Shown here one piece after another: positions 1 to 6,238 of a DNA stretch of 18,723 nt. The stretch spans positions 1 to 18,723 of the forward strand of contig SICB01000010.1 in NCBI GenBank assembly GCA_009691555.1, given 5' to 3'. The notes under the pieces are model-generated. The model ran no database searches and had not been told where the DNA came from. It worked only from the letters and a program-made list of their open reading frames with translations. The stretch's first letter is position 1. The number at the start of each line of letters is the position of its first letter. This DNA comes from Patescibacteria group bacterium (GTDB taxonomy: Bacteria > Patescibacteriota > Saccharimonadia > CAILAD01 > BJGX01). A program made the translations under genes and the position numbers.

Positions 1-816
1 TTTGACGGCTACAAGGCCTGCTTCGGTCATCTCTAGCATTCCGACTTCATTGGTGGCGCCGAAGCGATTCTTGACGCTCCTCAAGAGCTTCAGTAGCCCA
101 TAACGCTCGCCTTCAAGATACAAAACGGTGTCTACCAAGTGCTCCATCAGTCTTGGTCCGGCAACGTTACCTTCCTTAGTAACATGCCCAATAATAATAA
201 AAGAAGTGTTGGTGCTCTTGGCCAGCCGGACCAGGCTATTGGTGTTATTGGTTATTTGGCTGGTCGTACCGGCCGAACCACTGAGGTTTTGGCTGACCAT
301 AGTTTGAATCGAATCCACCACTACCAGCTGATACCCACCCGTCTGGGCATAAGCCAAGACTTCATCGACATCAGTAGTCGCCAAAAACTCGAATTCGGTA
401 TTCATACCCTTCAGCCTGGCTCCGCGGAGCTTAACCTGGGCTGCCGATTCTTCACCGCTAACATATAGTACTTTGTGCTTCTTGGCTACTTCGGCTGCGA
501 CCTGCAAAACCAGAGTAGACTTGCCAATGCCGGGGTCACCAGCCAAGAGTACAAGGCTGCCAGGGACTATTCCACCGCCCAAGACCGCATCGACTTCGCT
601 GTTGCCAGTGCCCAGTCGGCTTTTATCGGAAGCTGAAATTTCGTGGAACTTGTCGATTTTAGTGGTTGGGTTGGCGAGCTTTTTGTTGCCACTAGTACCA
701 AGCGCGACGCTCTCGACAATACTATCCCAGGCGCCACACTGCATGCATTTGCCGCTCCACTTGCTGGAGTTTGCTCCACAGCTTTGGCAACTAAACTGTA
801 CATTTGATTTAGACAT
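1..816 (-). CDS. radA: DNA repair protein RadA, 3' end cut by window edge
   Basis: RadA is a RecA-like ATPase that drives branch migration of recombination intermediates in DNA repair. The 272 visible residues start at ATG 816. They show an N-terminal four-cysteine zinc finger (C10xxC13 and C24xxC27), a Walker A motif GDPGIGKST at about 93-101, a Walker B-like VVVDS near 165-169, and the RadA-specific KNRFG motif at 249-253. The Lon-like C-terminal domain lies outside the window; family members are usually about 450 residues. The start is fixed by the zinc finger beginning at residue 10 and by a -10 box seven bases upstream, with no Shine-Dalgarno site. The gene lies 66 bases downstream of clpC, a clpC-radA order also seen in Firmicutes. 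An overlapping reading frame from ATG 821 has no RadA features. Identity is secure. Confidence 0.96.
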   Translation of the reverse strand, partial: MSKSNVQFSCQSCGANSSKWSGKCMQCGAWDSIVESVALGTSGNKKLANPTTKIDKFHEISASDKSRLGTGNSEVDAVLGGGIVPGSLVLLAGDPGIGKSTLVLQVAAEVAKKHKVLYVSGEESAAQVKLRGARLKGMNTEFEFLATTDVDEVLAYAQTGGYQLVVVDSIQTMVSQNLSGSAGTTSQITNNTNSLVRLAKSTNTSFIIIGHVTKEGNVAGPRLMEHLVDTVLYLEGERYGLLKLLRSVKNRFGATNEVGMLEMTEAGLVAVK

Positions 817-823
817 ACCATAA

Positions 824-852
824 ATTATACACGACTAATTCGATACGAACAA
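824..852 (-). promoter_or_regulatory. radA promoter, leaderless type
   Basis: Reading the minus strand, a perfect TATAAT (829-824) is preceded by a 17-base spacer and TTGTTC (852-847) as a partial -35. Only seven bases (823-817) separate the -10 box from the ATG at 816, so transcription should begin at or one base before the A of the start codon. The -10 match is seen directly; the start site is inferred from normal sigma-70 spacing. Confidence 0.6.
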
Positions 853-882
853 ATAGCGAATAGATGATTTGTAGCCAAGTAC

Positions 883-3360
883 CTAAACTGTGGCGCCAAC
901 TTTGATGTTCAGATCGACTTCACCACCTTTGGCGCTAATTTCGACGGTGTCACCTGGTTTAATCATTTCCGAAACTATTCCGCTGGCGAGCTTGTCTTCG
1001 ATCAGCCTCTGGACTGCCCGCTTCATTGGTCGGGCGCCGTTTTCGATATCGTAGCCTTTTTCTACCAACAGGGTGCGAACGTTTGGCTTAAACTTTAGAA
1101 TAATTTCTTTTTCTTCTAGCCGTCTGGCGAGGTCCTTGAGCTGGAGCTCGGCTATTTTTTCGATGTCCAGCTTAGAGAGCGCCTTGAATACCAAGACGTG
1201 GTCGATACGGTTTAAAAATTCAGGTCGGAACTGTTTTTTTAGCTCGCTAGTAACTTTTTCTGTCATCTGAACATGAATTTCTTCTAGCTTTTGCTGATCT
1301 TTGGGCGTATCGGTCGTAAAGCCTATTTCAGCTTCTTTTGCCAAAACTCTGGCTCCAACATTGCTCGTCATAATAATGATTGTGTTGCTAAAATCTACTC
1401 TTTTGCCTTTAGCGTCAGTCAAGACGCCGTCTTCCAAAATCTGCAGCAAGATATTGAAGATGTCTGGATGAGCTTTTTCGATTTCATCGAATAATATCAG
1501 GCTGTACGGCTTGCGGCGAACTTTTTCGGTCAGTTGGCCGGCGTCTTCGTATCCGACATACCCGGCTGGGGCTCCGACCAAACGCGAAACATTGTGTTTT
1601 TCCATGAACTCGCTCATATCGACCTTAATAATTGAGTCGGCATCATTAAATAGCTCCCCTGATAGGACTCTTGCCAGCTCGGTTTTACCGACTCCAGTTG
1701 GGCCCAAAAACATAAATGATCCGATGGGCTTTTTTTGATCAGCGATGCCTGTGCGGCTGCGGCGAATAGCCTTAGCGATGACATCGACGGCATTGTCTTG
1801 GCCAATAATCTTGAGTTTTAGTGTTTGTTCAAGCTTCTTAAGGCTGTCGGTCTCAAACTTAGCCAGCTTTTCGACCGGAATTCCCGTAGATTGAGCTACG
1901 ACCTTGGTTATATCCTCGGTTGTAACCTTTACTTTATCGCTATTTTTAGAATCTGCTTGGACTTCGTTTAGCTTCTTTTCTATGACACTGGCCTCAGATT
2001 TTAATCTCGCAGCTTGCTCGAAATCTTGGTTATATACGGCGTCGTCAATTTTGGTTAGCTTTTCTTCGAGCTGTTTGGATAGCCGCTTGCCTCGTCCGTC
2101 GGTACTAGAACGAGCTATTCGGGCCCGTGAAGATGCCTCGTCGATTAGATCGATCGCCTTGTCTGGCAAAAACCTGTCGGCAATGTAGCGCTTGGCTAGT
2201 TTGGCGGCCTCTTCGATTGCCTCATCGGTAATTTTGACATTGTGGAATTTTTCGTACCTTGGGCGCAGGCCCTTAAGCACCTCAATAGTTTCATCGACCG
2301 TAGCTTCTGGAACTATAATTGGCTGGAAACGGCGCTCCAGTGCGGCGTCTTTTTCGATGTGTTTTCTGTATTCTTCGAGCGTGGTGGCGCCAATTGTCTG
2401 GACTTCGCCACGCGACAAGGCTGGCTTGAGAATGTTGGCAGCATCAATTGCACCTTCGGCACTTCCGGCTCCAACAACATTATGAAGCTCGTCGATAAAT
2501 AATATTATATCTGGCGAAGCAATCACTTCATCGATTATTTTTTTGAGTCGCTCCTCGAATTCGCCCCTAAACTTAGTGCCTGCAATAACCGATGCCATAT
2601 CGAGCATCATCAGCCTTTTGCCAAGCAGCATCTCAGGTACTCGCTCGTCGACAATTCGCTTTGCTAATCCCTCGACAATCGCTGTTTTGCCGACACCTGG
2701 CTCGCCAATCAGGACTGGGTTGTTTTTGCTGCGACGGTTTAGTATTTGGATCATCCTATCAATTTGAGTTTCTCGACCAACCACTGGGTCGAGTAAATCT
2801 TTGATGGCCTTGGCGGTCAGATCTATACCAAAATGATCCAATGCTGGCGTCTTGGAGTTCTTGGAGTTCTTGCGACCTGGTCCACCTTGCGGTATTTCAA
2901 CCTGAGAAGGCTGTGAGTCGAGGTACTTTTCGAGTTCGTTCCTGACCGAAACTGGATCGACCTGCATGTCTTTCAAGATAGATATCGCTCGCGAATTTTT
3001 TTGACCAAGAATTGCAAGCAGTAAGTGCTCGGTGCCAGCGTAGGGTTGGCCGTTTTGCTGTGCAACCCTGAGTGCGGATGTGATGGTTTGCTTGGCTGTC
3101 TCAGATAGCTCAATGCTACCTGACGGCGTGGAGGTCTGGATATTGTGGTTGCCATAGACCGGGACATTGTCGATTCTGACACCCATGTCGGCTAGTAGGC
3201 GAGCTCCTATCGAACCCTGAACTTTAAGCATTCCTAGTAGCAAGTGTTCGGTGCCGATGTAGCTTGAACCCATATTAATCGCAAGCAGACCAGCACTCTC
3301 CAGGCTTTTTTTGGCATTTTGTGTAAACCTATCAAAATGGCTTAAAAAATCGTCTTGCAT
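883..3360 (-). CDS. clpC: ATP-dependent Clp protease ATP-binding subunit ClpC
   Basis: This is a Hsp100/AAA+ unfoldase that feeds proteins to the ClpP peptidase. It has 825 residues, the normal ClpC length. Two Clp_N repeats cover about 5-150. AAA-1 has Walker A GEPGVGKT at 219-226 and Walker B ILFIDE at 286-291. A UVR-type coiled coil at about 431-466 distinguishes ClpC from ClpA and ClpB. AAA-2 has Walker A GPTGVGKT at 553-560 and Walker B LILFDE at 621-626. An IGF tripeptide at 679-681 sits where the ClpP-docking loop is expected, so a ClpP partner should exist. The linker after the N-domain carries a small tandem repeat (two 9-base units at 2852-2869, coding KNSKNSK). The start has a GGAGG site nine bases upstream. 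It lies 48 bases after nusA, probably read from the nusA promoter and also from its own. Confidence 0.96.
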   Translation of the reverse strand: MQDDFLSHFDRFTQNAKKSLESAGLLAINMGSSYIGTEHLLLGMLKVQGSIGARLLADMGVRIDNVPVYGNHNIQTSTPSGSIELSETAKQTITSALRVAQQNGQPYAGTEHLLLAILGQKNSRAISILKDMQVDPVSVRNELEKYLDSQPSQVEIPQGGPGRKNSKNSKTPALDHFGIDLTAKAIKDLLDPVVGRETQIDRMIQILNRRSKNNPVLIGEPGVGKTAIVEGLAKRIVDERVPEMLLGKRLMMLDMASVIAGTKFRGEFEERLKKIIDEVIASPDIILFIDELHNVVGAGSAEGAIDAANILKPALSRGEVQTIGATTLEEYRKHIEKDAALERRFQPIIVPEATVDETIEVLKGLRPRYEKFHNVKITDEAIEEAAKLAKRYIADRFLPDKAIDLIDEASSRARIARSSTDGRGKRLSKQLEEKLTKIDDAVYNQDFEQAARLKSEASVIEKKLNEVQADSKNSDKVKVTTEDITKVVAQSTGIPVEKLAKFETDSLKKLEQTLKLKIIGQDNAVDVIAKAIRRSRTGIADQKKPIGSFMFLGPTGVGKTELARVLSGELFNDADSIIKVDMSEFMEKHNVSRLVGAPAGYVGYEDAGQLTEKVRRKPYSLILFDEIEKAHPDIFNILLQILEDGVLTDAKGKRVDFSNTIIIMTSNVGARVLAKEAEIGFTTDTPKDQQKLEEIHVQMTEKVTSELKKQFRPEFLNRIDHVLVFKALSKLDIEKIAELQLKDLARRLEEKEIILKFKPNVRTLLVEKGYDIENGARPMKRAVQRLIEDKLASGIVSEMIKPGDTVEISAKGGEVDLNIKVGATV

Positions 3361-3378
3361 AATTCTTATCCTCCATTA

Positions 3379-3407
3379 ATTCTAGCAAACTTTAGTTTTT
3401 ATGTCTG
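3379..3407 (-). promoter_or_regulatory. Candidate internal promoter for clpC
   Basis: In the nusA-clpC gap, an extended -10 (TGC followed by TAGAAT, 3387-3379) lies 17 bases after CAGACA (3407-3402), which matches four of six -35 positions. The predicted start near 3372 falls inside the GGAGG ribosome site at 3374-3370. Transcripts from this promoter would therefore lose part of the Shine-Dalgarno sequence that read-through transcripts from nusA keep. Confidence 0.45.
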
Positions 3408-3408
3408 T

Positions 3409-4656
3409 TTATTTATCTTCTGAATCTTCTAGGGCTTCCTCTTTTTCTACAACTTCCTTGGTATCTTTTTTAGATTCTGTCTTAGTTTTGGAGGCCTTGT
3501 CGGTAGGCTTATCCTCTTTGACTTCACTGGTTTCGTTAGAAGCGGCGATTATGGCGTCCTCTAGGTCAGCGGTGCGCGTAGGTTGGGGCTCGGGGTCGAT
3601 CTCTTTTGCAGTCGATTCGACGCCGGCATCGTCGGCTCCGGCGATATCTATATTCCACTCAGTTAGTTTGGCTGCCAATCTGACGTTCTGGCCAGATTTG
3701 CCGATTGCCAGGCTGAGCTGGTCTTCAGGAACTTTGACCACGGCTTTTTTATTTTCCTTATCTAATTTAACGCTGATTACTTTGGTTGGTGACAGGGCAT
3801 TTACAATGTATTCCTTGGGCTCTTCGCTAAACGCAATGATATCGATTTTTTCTTCGCCGAGCTCTCCCATGACGGCCTGGACTCTAGTGCCTCTGCCGCC
3901 GACAAAAGTACCGACAGGATCAACGCCAGGAACATTGGATTTGACGGCAATTTTGGTGCGAGCTCCGGCTTCGCGAGCGATGCCTGCGATTTCAACTGAG
4001 TTGTTGGCGATTTCGGGAACTTCAAGCTCGAATAATCTGCGGACCATATCAGGGTGGGTGCGACTGACTACAATTTGAGGGCCACGGTTGGTTTGTTCGA
4101 CACGCACCACAAAGACCTTTATCTTTTGAGCTGGATAATACTTTTCGTTGGGGATTTGATCGCTCGGGAACATTACTCCTGTTGCCTTACCGAGGTCTAC
4201 AAAAACATTGCCACTCTCAAATCTCTGGACCGTGGAGTTAATAATTAGCCCCTCCTTGCCACTAAATTCACTAAATACGACTTCTCGTTCGGCTTCTCGT
4301 ATTCGCTGAACAAGGGCTTGTTTAGCGGCATCGGCGGCGACTCGTCCGAATTCCTTGTTGTCTTCCTTGAACTCAATCATATCTCCGATGACATGAGTTT
4401 TTTTGAGCTTCTTGGCATTGGCTAGCGATATCTGGATTAGGCCGTCTTCGACACTCTCGACAACTTCCTTGGTTACAAAAATTGTTGGTTCTCCACTGTC
4501 GGGATTTAGCTCAACCCGAACTTCTTGCTCTTTGCCACCGAAGTCTTTTTTGTAGGCAGCGATTATTGCGGCCTGAATTGCCTCAATCACCATATCTTTT
4601 GATATGCCTTTTTCTTCACATATTTGTTCTATTGCTGATAAAAATTGGTTTTGCAT
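3409..4656 (-). CDS. nusA: Transcription termination/antitermination factor NusA
   Basis: NusA binds RNA polymerase and nascent RNA and modulates pausing, termination and antitermination. The 415 residues contain the N-terminal polymerase-binding domain (about 1-130), an S1 domain (about 135-200), KH1 (about 230-280, with VGTFVGGRGTRVQ) and KH2 (about 300-345, with LSLAIGKSGQNVRLAAKL). After residue 345 the family repeats are absent; instead there is a charged, Glu/Asp/Lys-rich low-complexity tail of about 70 residues. An AGGAG site lies four to five bases before ATG 4656. nusA is not beside rimP or infB here, its usual partners, but sits upstream of the protease gene clpC. The leader holds a CIRCE-type operator and an intrinsic terminator, pointing to heat-shock control and attenuation. 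Confidence 0.95.
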   Translation of the reverse strand: MQNQFLSAIEQICEEKGISKDMVIEAIQAAIIAAYKKDFGGKEQEVRVELNPDSGEPTIFVTKEVVESVEDGLIQISLANAKKLKKTHVIGDMIEFKEDNKEFGRVAADAAKQALVQRIREAEREVVFSEFSGKEGLIINSTVQRFESGNVFVDLGKATGVMFPSDQIPNEKYYPAQKIKVFVVRVEQTNRGPQIVVSRTHPDMVRRLFELEVPEIANNSVEIAGIAREAGARTKIAVKSNVPGVDPVGTFVGGRGTRVQAVMGELGEEKIDIIAFSEEPKEYIVNALSPTKVISVKLDKENKKAVVKVPEDQLSLAIGKSGQNVRLAAKLTEWNIDIAGADDAGVESTAKEIDPEPQPTRTADLEDAIIAASNETSEVKEDKPTDKASKTKTESKKDTKEVVEKEEALEDSEDK

Positions 4657-4712
4657 AATTCTCCTATTAAAATGTTATTAAATTGTAGTTAGCCTTCTAT
4701 AAAGCTTTGAAT

Positions 4713-4741
4713 AAAAAAGTCGGTACACCAGTGCATCCGAC
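4713..4741 (-). terminator. Intrinsic terminator (attenuator) in the nusA leader
   Basis: On the minus strand GTCGG (4741-4737) pairs with CCGAC (4723-4719). The stem continues inside with TGCAC (4735-4731) against GTGTA (4728-4724; one G-U), around a two-base TG loop with a one-base bulge. Six consecutive T (4718-4713) follow the stem directly. It lies about 25 bases after the predicted transcription start and 57 bases before the nusA ATG, so it should cut leader transcripts short unless overridden. A minus-strand frame from ATG 4753 to TAG 4697 (18 codons) runs right through it. Confidence 0.7.
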
Positions 4742-4770
4742 AGTTTCGCTCATTTCAGACTATACTCGTA

Positions 4771-4799
4771 ATTGTACTTTTTTAGCAGTCTTATGTCAA
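4771..4799 (-). promoter_or_regulatory. nusA promoter
   Basis: A consensus -35 TTGACA (4799-4794), a 17-base spacer and TACAAT (4776-4771) lie on the minus strand. This is the strongest sigma-70 match in the window. Transcription should start near 4764 and give a leader of roughly 108 bases before nusA. The -35 box sits inside the CIRCE spacer, so an operator-bound repressor would block polymerase. Confidence 0.75.
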
Positions 4800-4808
4800 G
4801 AGTGCTAA
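4782..4808 (-). promoter_or_regulatory. CIRCE operator (HrcA binding site)
   Basis: Minus strand TTAGCACTC (4808-4800), exactly nine bases, then GACTGCTAA (4790-4782). The known CIRCE consensus is TTAGCACTC-N9-GAGTGCTAA, so 17 of 18 arm positions match and the spacing is exact. HrcA, the classical heat-shock repressor, binds this element, which normally lies before groESL or dnaK operons. Here it overlaps the -35 box of the nusA promoter. That HrcA regulates nusA-clpC is inferred. Confidence 0.8.
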
Positions 4809-4812
4809 GGCT
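4795..4812. repeat. 18-base direct repeat, copy 1 (inside CIRCE)
   Basis: GTCAAGAGTGCTAAGGCT on the plus strand occurs here and again, identically, at 4979-4996, 184 bases away. This copy holds one CIRCE arm plus flanking bases and most of the nusA -35 box. Identity beyond the CIRCE arm suggests duplication of the operator region rather than independent evolution of two sites. Confidence 0.75.
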
Positions 4813-4961
4813 GGTATTGATGGCTGATTGATTTGTGGCGTCGTAGTTCGCTCGTTTATGAGGCTCAGGCCGATCTGTAGCTGTAGCTACAGCGAGGCGA
4901 ACCGCAATAAATGAGTTAGAGCTATGGCGTTATAAGGCGGTGAGCAAGCAATGCGAGACTC
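4813..4961 (-). other. Non-coding region between the two operator repeats, possible structured RNA
   Basis: No convincing reading frame lies here. The DNA holds a perfect 14-base palindrome (4880-4893, centred on GTAGCTAC). On the minus strand CTCATTTAT (4916-4908) can pair with ATAAACGAG (4858-4850; 8 of 9), and the nearby GGTTCGC can pair with GCGAACT. The four arms occur in a-b-a'-b' order, so the helices would form a pseudoknot or be mutually exclusive. No promoter of its own stands out. The function is unknown and the pairing could be chance. Confidence 0.3.
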
Positions 4962-4991
4962 TAGCACTTTTGACATCAGTCAAGAGTGCTA
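4962..4991. other. Imperfect hairpin resembling a diverged CIRCE, 3' of yraN
   Basis: Thirteen-base arms TAGCACTTTTGAC (4962-4974) and GTCAAGAGTGCTA (4979-4991) flank a four-base loop; 12 of 13 positions are complementary and the exception is a G-U in plus-strand RNA. It contains one perfect CIRCE arm (TTAGCACTC, minus strand 4992-4984), but the second arm is displaced and altered, so HrcA spacing is lost. It starts about 14 bases after the yraN stop. No T-run follows in either direction, so a standard terminator is unlikely. Confidence 0.5.
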
Positions 4992-4996
4992 AGGCT
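4979..4996. repeat. 18-base direct repeat, copy 2
   Basis: Identical to 4795-4812 in the same orientation. This copy lies just after yraN and forms the right arm of the hairpin at 4962-4991. The TTGAC of a -35 box is kept, but no usable -10 box follows at 16-18 bases. Confidence 0.75.
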
Positions 4997-5005
4997 TTAG
5001 TTGTG

Positions 5006-5356
5006 CTATTCGATGGCACTTTCGATAAATTGTATCTTCTCGTTACTGCCTACGGCAATAACATCAATTCGCGGTTGTAATGTTGCATACTGTGGGTTTT
5101 CGTAAAGCCAGTACTCGAAGCCCCTAGCCAGGCGCTTTTTTTTGTCGGCCGATATGGCTCCAAGACCGCCGCCATAATCGTCGCTATTGCGGTATTTTAC
5201 CTCAATACAGCAAATATACTCGGTATTTTTAGCGACTATATCTAGCTCGCTGAAGCGATTTTTGAAATTCCGTTGCAATATTTCGTAACCATGGCGAATC
5301 AAGTATTGGGCGGCCAAATCCTCAGCCCGCAAGCCAACTGCGGTGGTGTTTTTCAT
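5006..5356 (-). CDS. yraN: YraN/UPF0102 family endonuclease-like protein
   Basis: This 116-residue protein belongs to the YraN (UPF0102) family, which has a PD-(D/E)XK nuclease fold; its cellular role is poorly defined. The hallmarks are GLRAEDLAAQYL at 8-19, SELDIVAK at 36-43 (acidic E37 and D39) and CIEVKYR at 50-56 (E52 and K54 of the nuclease core), then a basic KKKRLARG stretch. The frame stays open upstream to 5416, but ATG 5356 is chosen. It forms an ATGA overlap with the rnhB stop, has an AGAGG site just upstream, and matches the family's usual start and length of about 115-120 residues. rnhB-yraN pairing is common in other bacteria and suggests a nucleic-acid maintenance role. Confidence 0.88.
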   Translation of the reverse strand: MKNTTAVGLRAEDLAAQYLIRHGYEILQRNFKNRFSELDIVAKNTEYICCIEVKYRNSDDYGGGLGAISADKKKRLARGFEYWLYENPQYATLQPRIDVIAVGSNEKIQFIESAIE

Positions 5357-5952
5357 AAGTACCCTCTGCAAAAACTTTTTCTGTGTAAATCTGTTAGCCC
5401 TTTTGAAGCCAAGCATTCTAGGTGTTTTTTGGTGCCATAGCCGACATTAGTATTAAAGCCATAGCCCCCGTACTGCTCGGACTGGCTGATCATGTAATGG
5501 TCGCGGGCAACTTTTGCAATAATACTGGCGGCTGCAACGCAACTTACTTTCTGATCGGCCCTAACTATTGTCTCGCTTACACAAAAGTCAGACAGATAGT
5601 CGTAATTGCCATCTATAATAACCGAGCTAAATTCGCATTCTAACTCTTCTAGCGATCGGAGGTACGCCAAGCGCACTGCTTCGGTTAGTCCCAATACATC
5701 TATTTCGGTGTTATCGACCCAACCGATGCCATAACCAAGCGACTTATCGATAATATATTCCGATAGCACTTCTCGACGAGTAGCAGATAATAATTTGGAG
5801 TCTTTTAGCGGCTTACGCCAACCAGATGGCAAAACAACCGCTGCAGCCACAAGTGGCCCAGCCAAGCTGCCGCGACCGACTTCATCGATACCACATACAA
5901 AGAGTTGCCCGCTTCTCCTTAGGGAGTTTTCCTTGCGCATACTGGCCTTCAA
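5353..5952 (-). CDS. rnhB: Ribonuclease HII
   Basis: RNase HII cuts RNA in RNA-DNA hybrids and excises single ribonucleotides from DNA. Seen: GIDEVGRG (acidic pair D23-E24, numbering from TTG 5952), LKDSKLLS, the VIIDGNYD acidic strand, and the C-terminal block ADQKVSCVAAASIIAKVARD with the last catalytic Asp. The chosen start is TTG 5952, giving 199 residues: AAAGGAGG lies seven bases before it. A GTG at 6015 keeps the frame open, but its extra 21 codons run across a TATAAT box and have no ribosome site. ATG 5940 is possible, but it is too far from the ribosome site. The stop overlaps the yraN start (ATGA), implying translational coupling. Confidence 0.93.
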   Translation of the reverse strand: MKASMRKENSLRRSGQLFVCGIDEVGRGSLAGPLVAAAVVLPSGWRKPLKDSKLLSATRREVLSEYIIDKSLGYGIGWVDNTEIDVLGLTEAVRLAYLRSLEELECEFSSVIIDGNYDYLSDFCVSETIVRADQKVSCVAAASIIAKVARDHYMISQSEQYGGYGFNTNVGYGTKKHLECLASKGLTDLHRKSFCRGYL

Positions 5953-5977
5953 ACTTGACCCTCCTTTAATGTATGCG

Positions 5978-6006
5978 ATTATACATCTATTTATCGATAT
6001 AAATAA
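5978..6006 (-). promoter_or_regulatory. rnhB-yraN promoter
   Basis: Minus strand TATAAT (5983-5978) follows a 17-base spacer and a weak -35 TTATTT (6006-6001). The predicted start near 5971 leaves a short leader containing the AAAGGAGG site before TTG 5952. A further hairpin (6012-6019 with 6028-6035, one mismatch, no T-run) lies just upstream and is unexplained. Confidence 0.5.
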
Positions 6007-6138
6007 ATCCGCCACAGCTTTTTTATGAGCTGGGGTTGAAATTATTATTAGCCACGACGGAGCTTTAAGATATTGGCTTTAGCCTCCTCAAAGATAGATA
6101 AGCTGGAGTATTAGGATGCAATTGCTAAGATGGCGGTA

Positions 6139-6196
6139 TAGCTCAAAAATGACACATTACTCCTTGAAAGAGTCTTTTGTGTCATTATTTGAGCTA
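6139..6196 (-). terminator. Large stem-loop after rplS, probable terminator
   Basis: A 58-base imperfect inverted repeat: 6139-6156 against 6178-6196, complementary apart from one extra base, with a small inner ACTC/GAGT stem. In minus-strand RNA the inner part reads as an AATGACACA/TGTGTCATT stem followed by more T, as in an intrinsic terminator for rplS; the outer arms TAGCTCAAA/TTTGAGCTA could extend it. The stretch 5984-6238 holds this element, the rnhB -35 region and a short hairpin; I see no gene in it. Confidence 0.5.
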
Positions 6197-6238
6197 ACTG
6201 ATACCCAGCATGGTGGGGCTATTGGTTTTAAATACTAA

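Noticed and set aside
3401..4078. Long plus-strand open frame (225 codons) opposite nusA
   Set aside because: Ser-rich product of a frame antisense to a clear NusA; it has no ribosome site, promoter or recognisable domain. The other plus-strand frames across the window are also antisense shadows.
4962..4992. Second functional CIRCE site
   Set aside because: Only one arm matches. The other is changed at both ends and the spacer is 14 bases, not 9. No -10 box follows. Kept as a hairpin only.
5357..5416. Longer yraN start
   Set aside because: It would overlap the rnhB 3' end by 60 bases and add residues not expected in the family; the ATGA overlap at 5356 explains the start better.
6050..6120. 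Possible remnant coding tail on the minus strand (ends KANILKLRRG then stop)
   Set aside because: The frame is only about 20 codons, begins after a stop and has no start codon; chance is the simplest reading.
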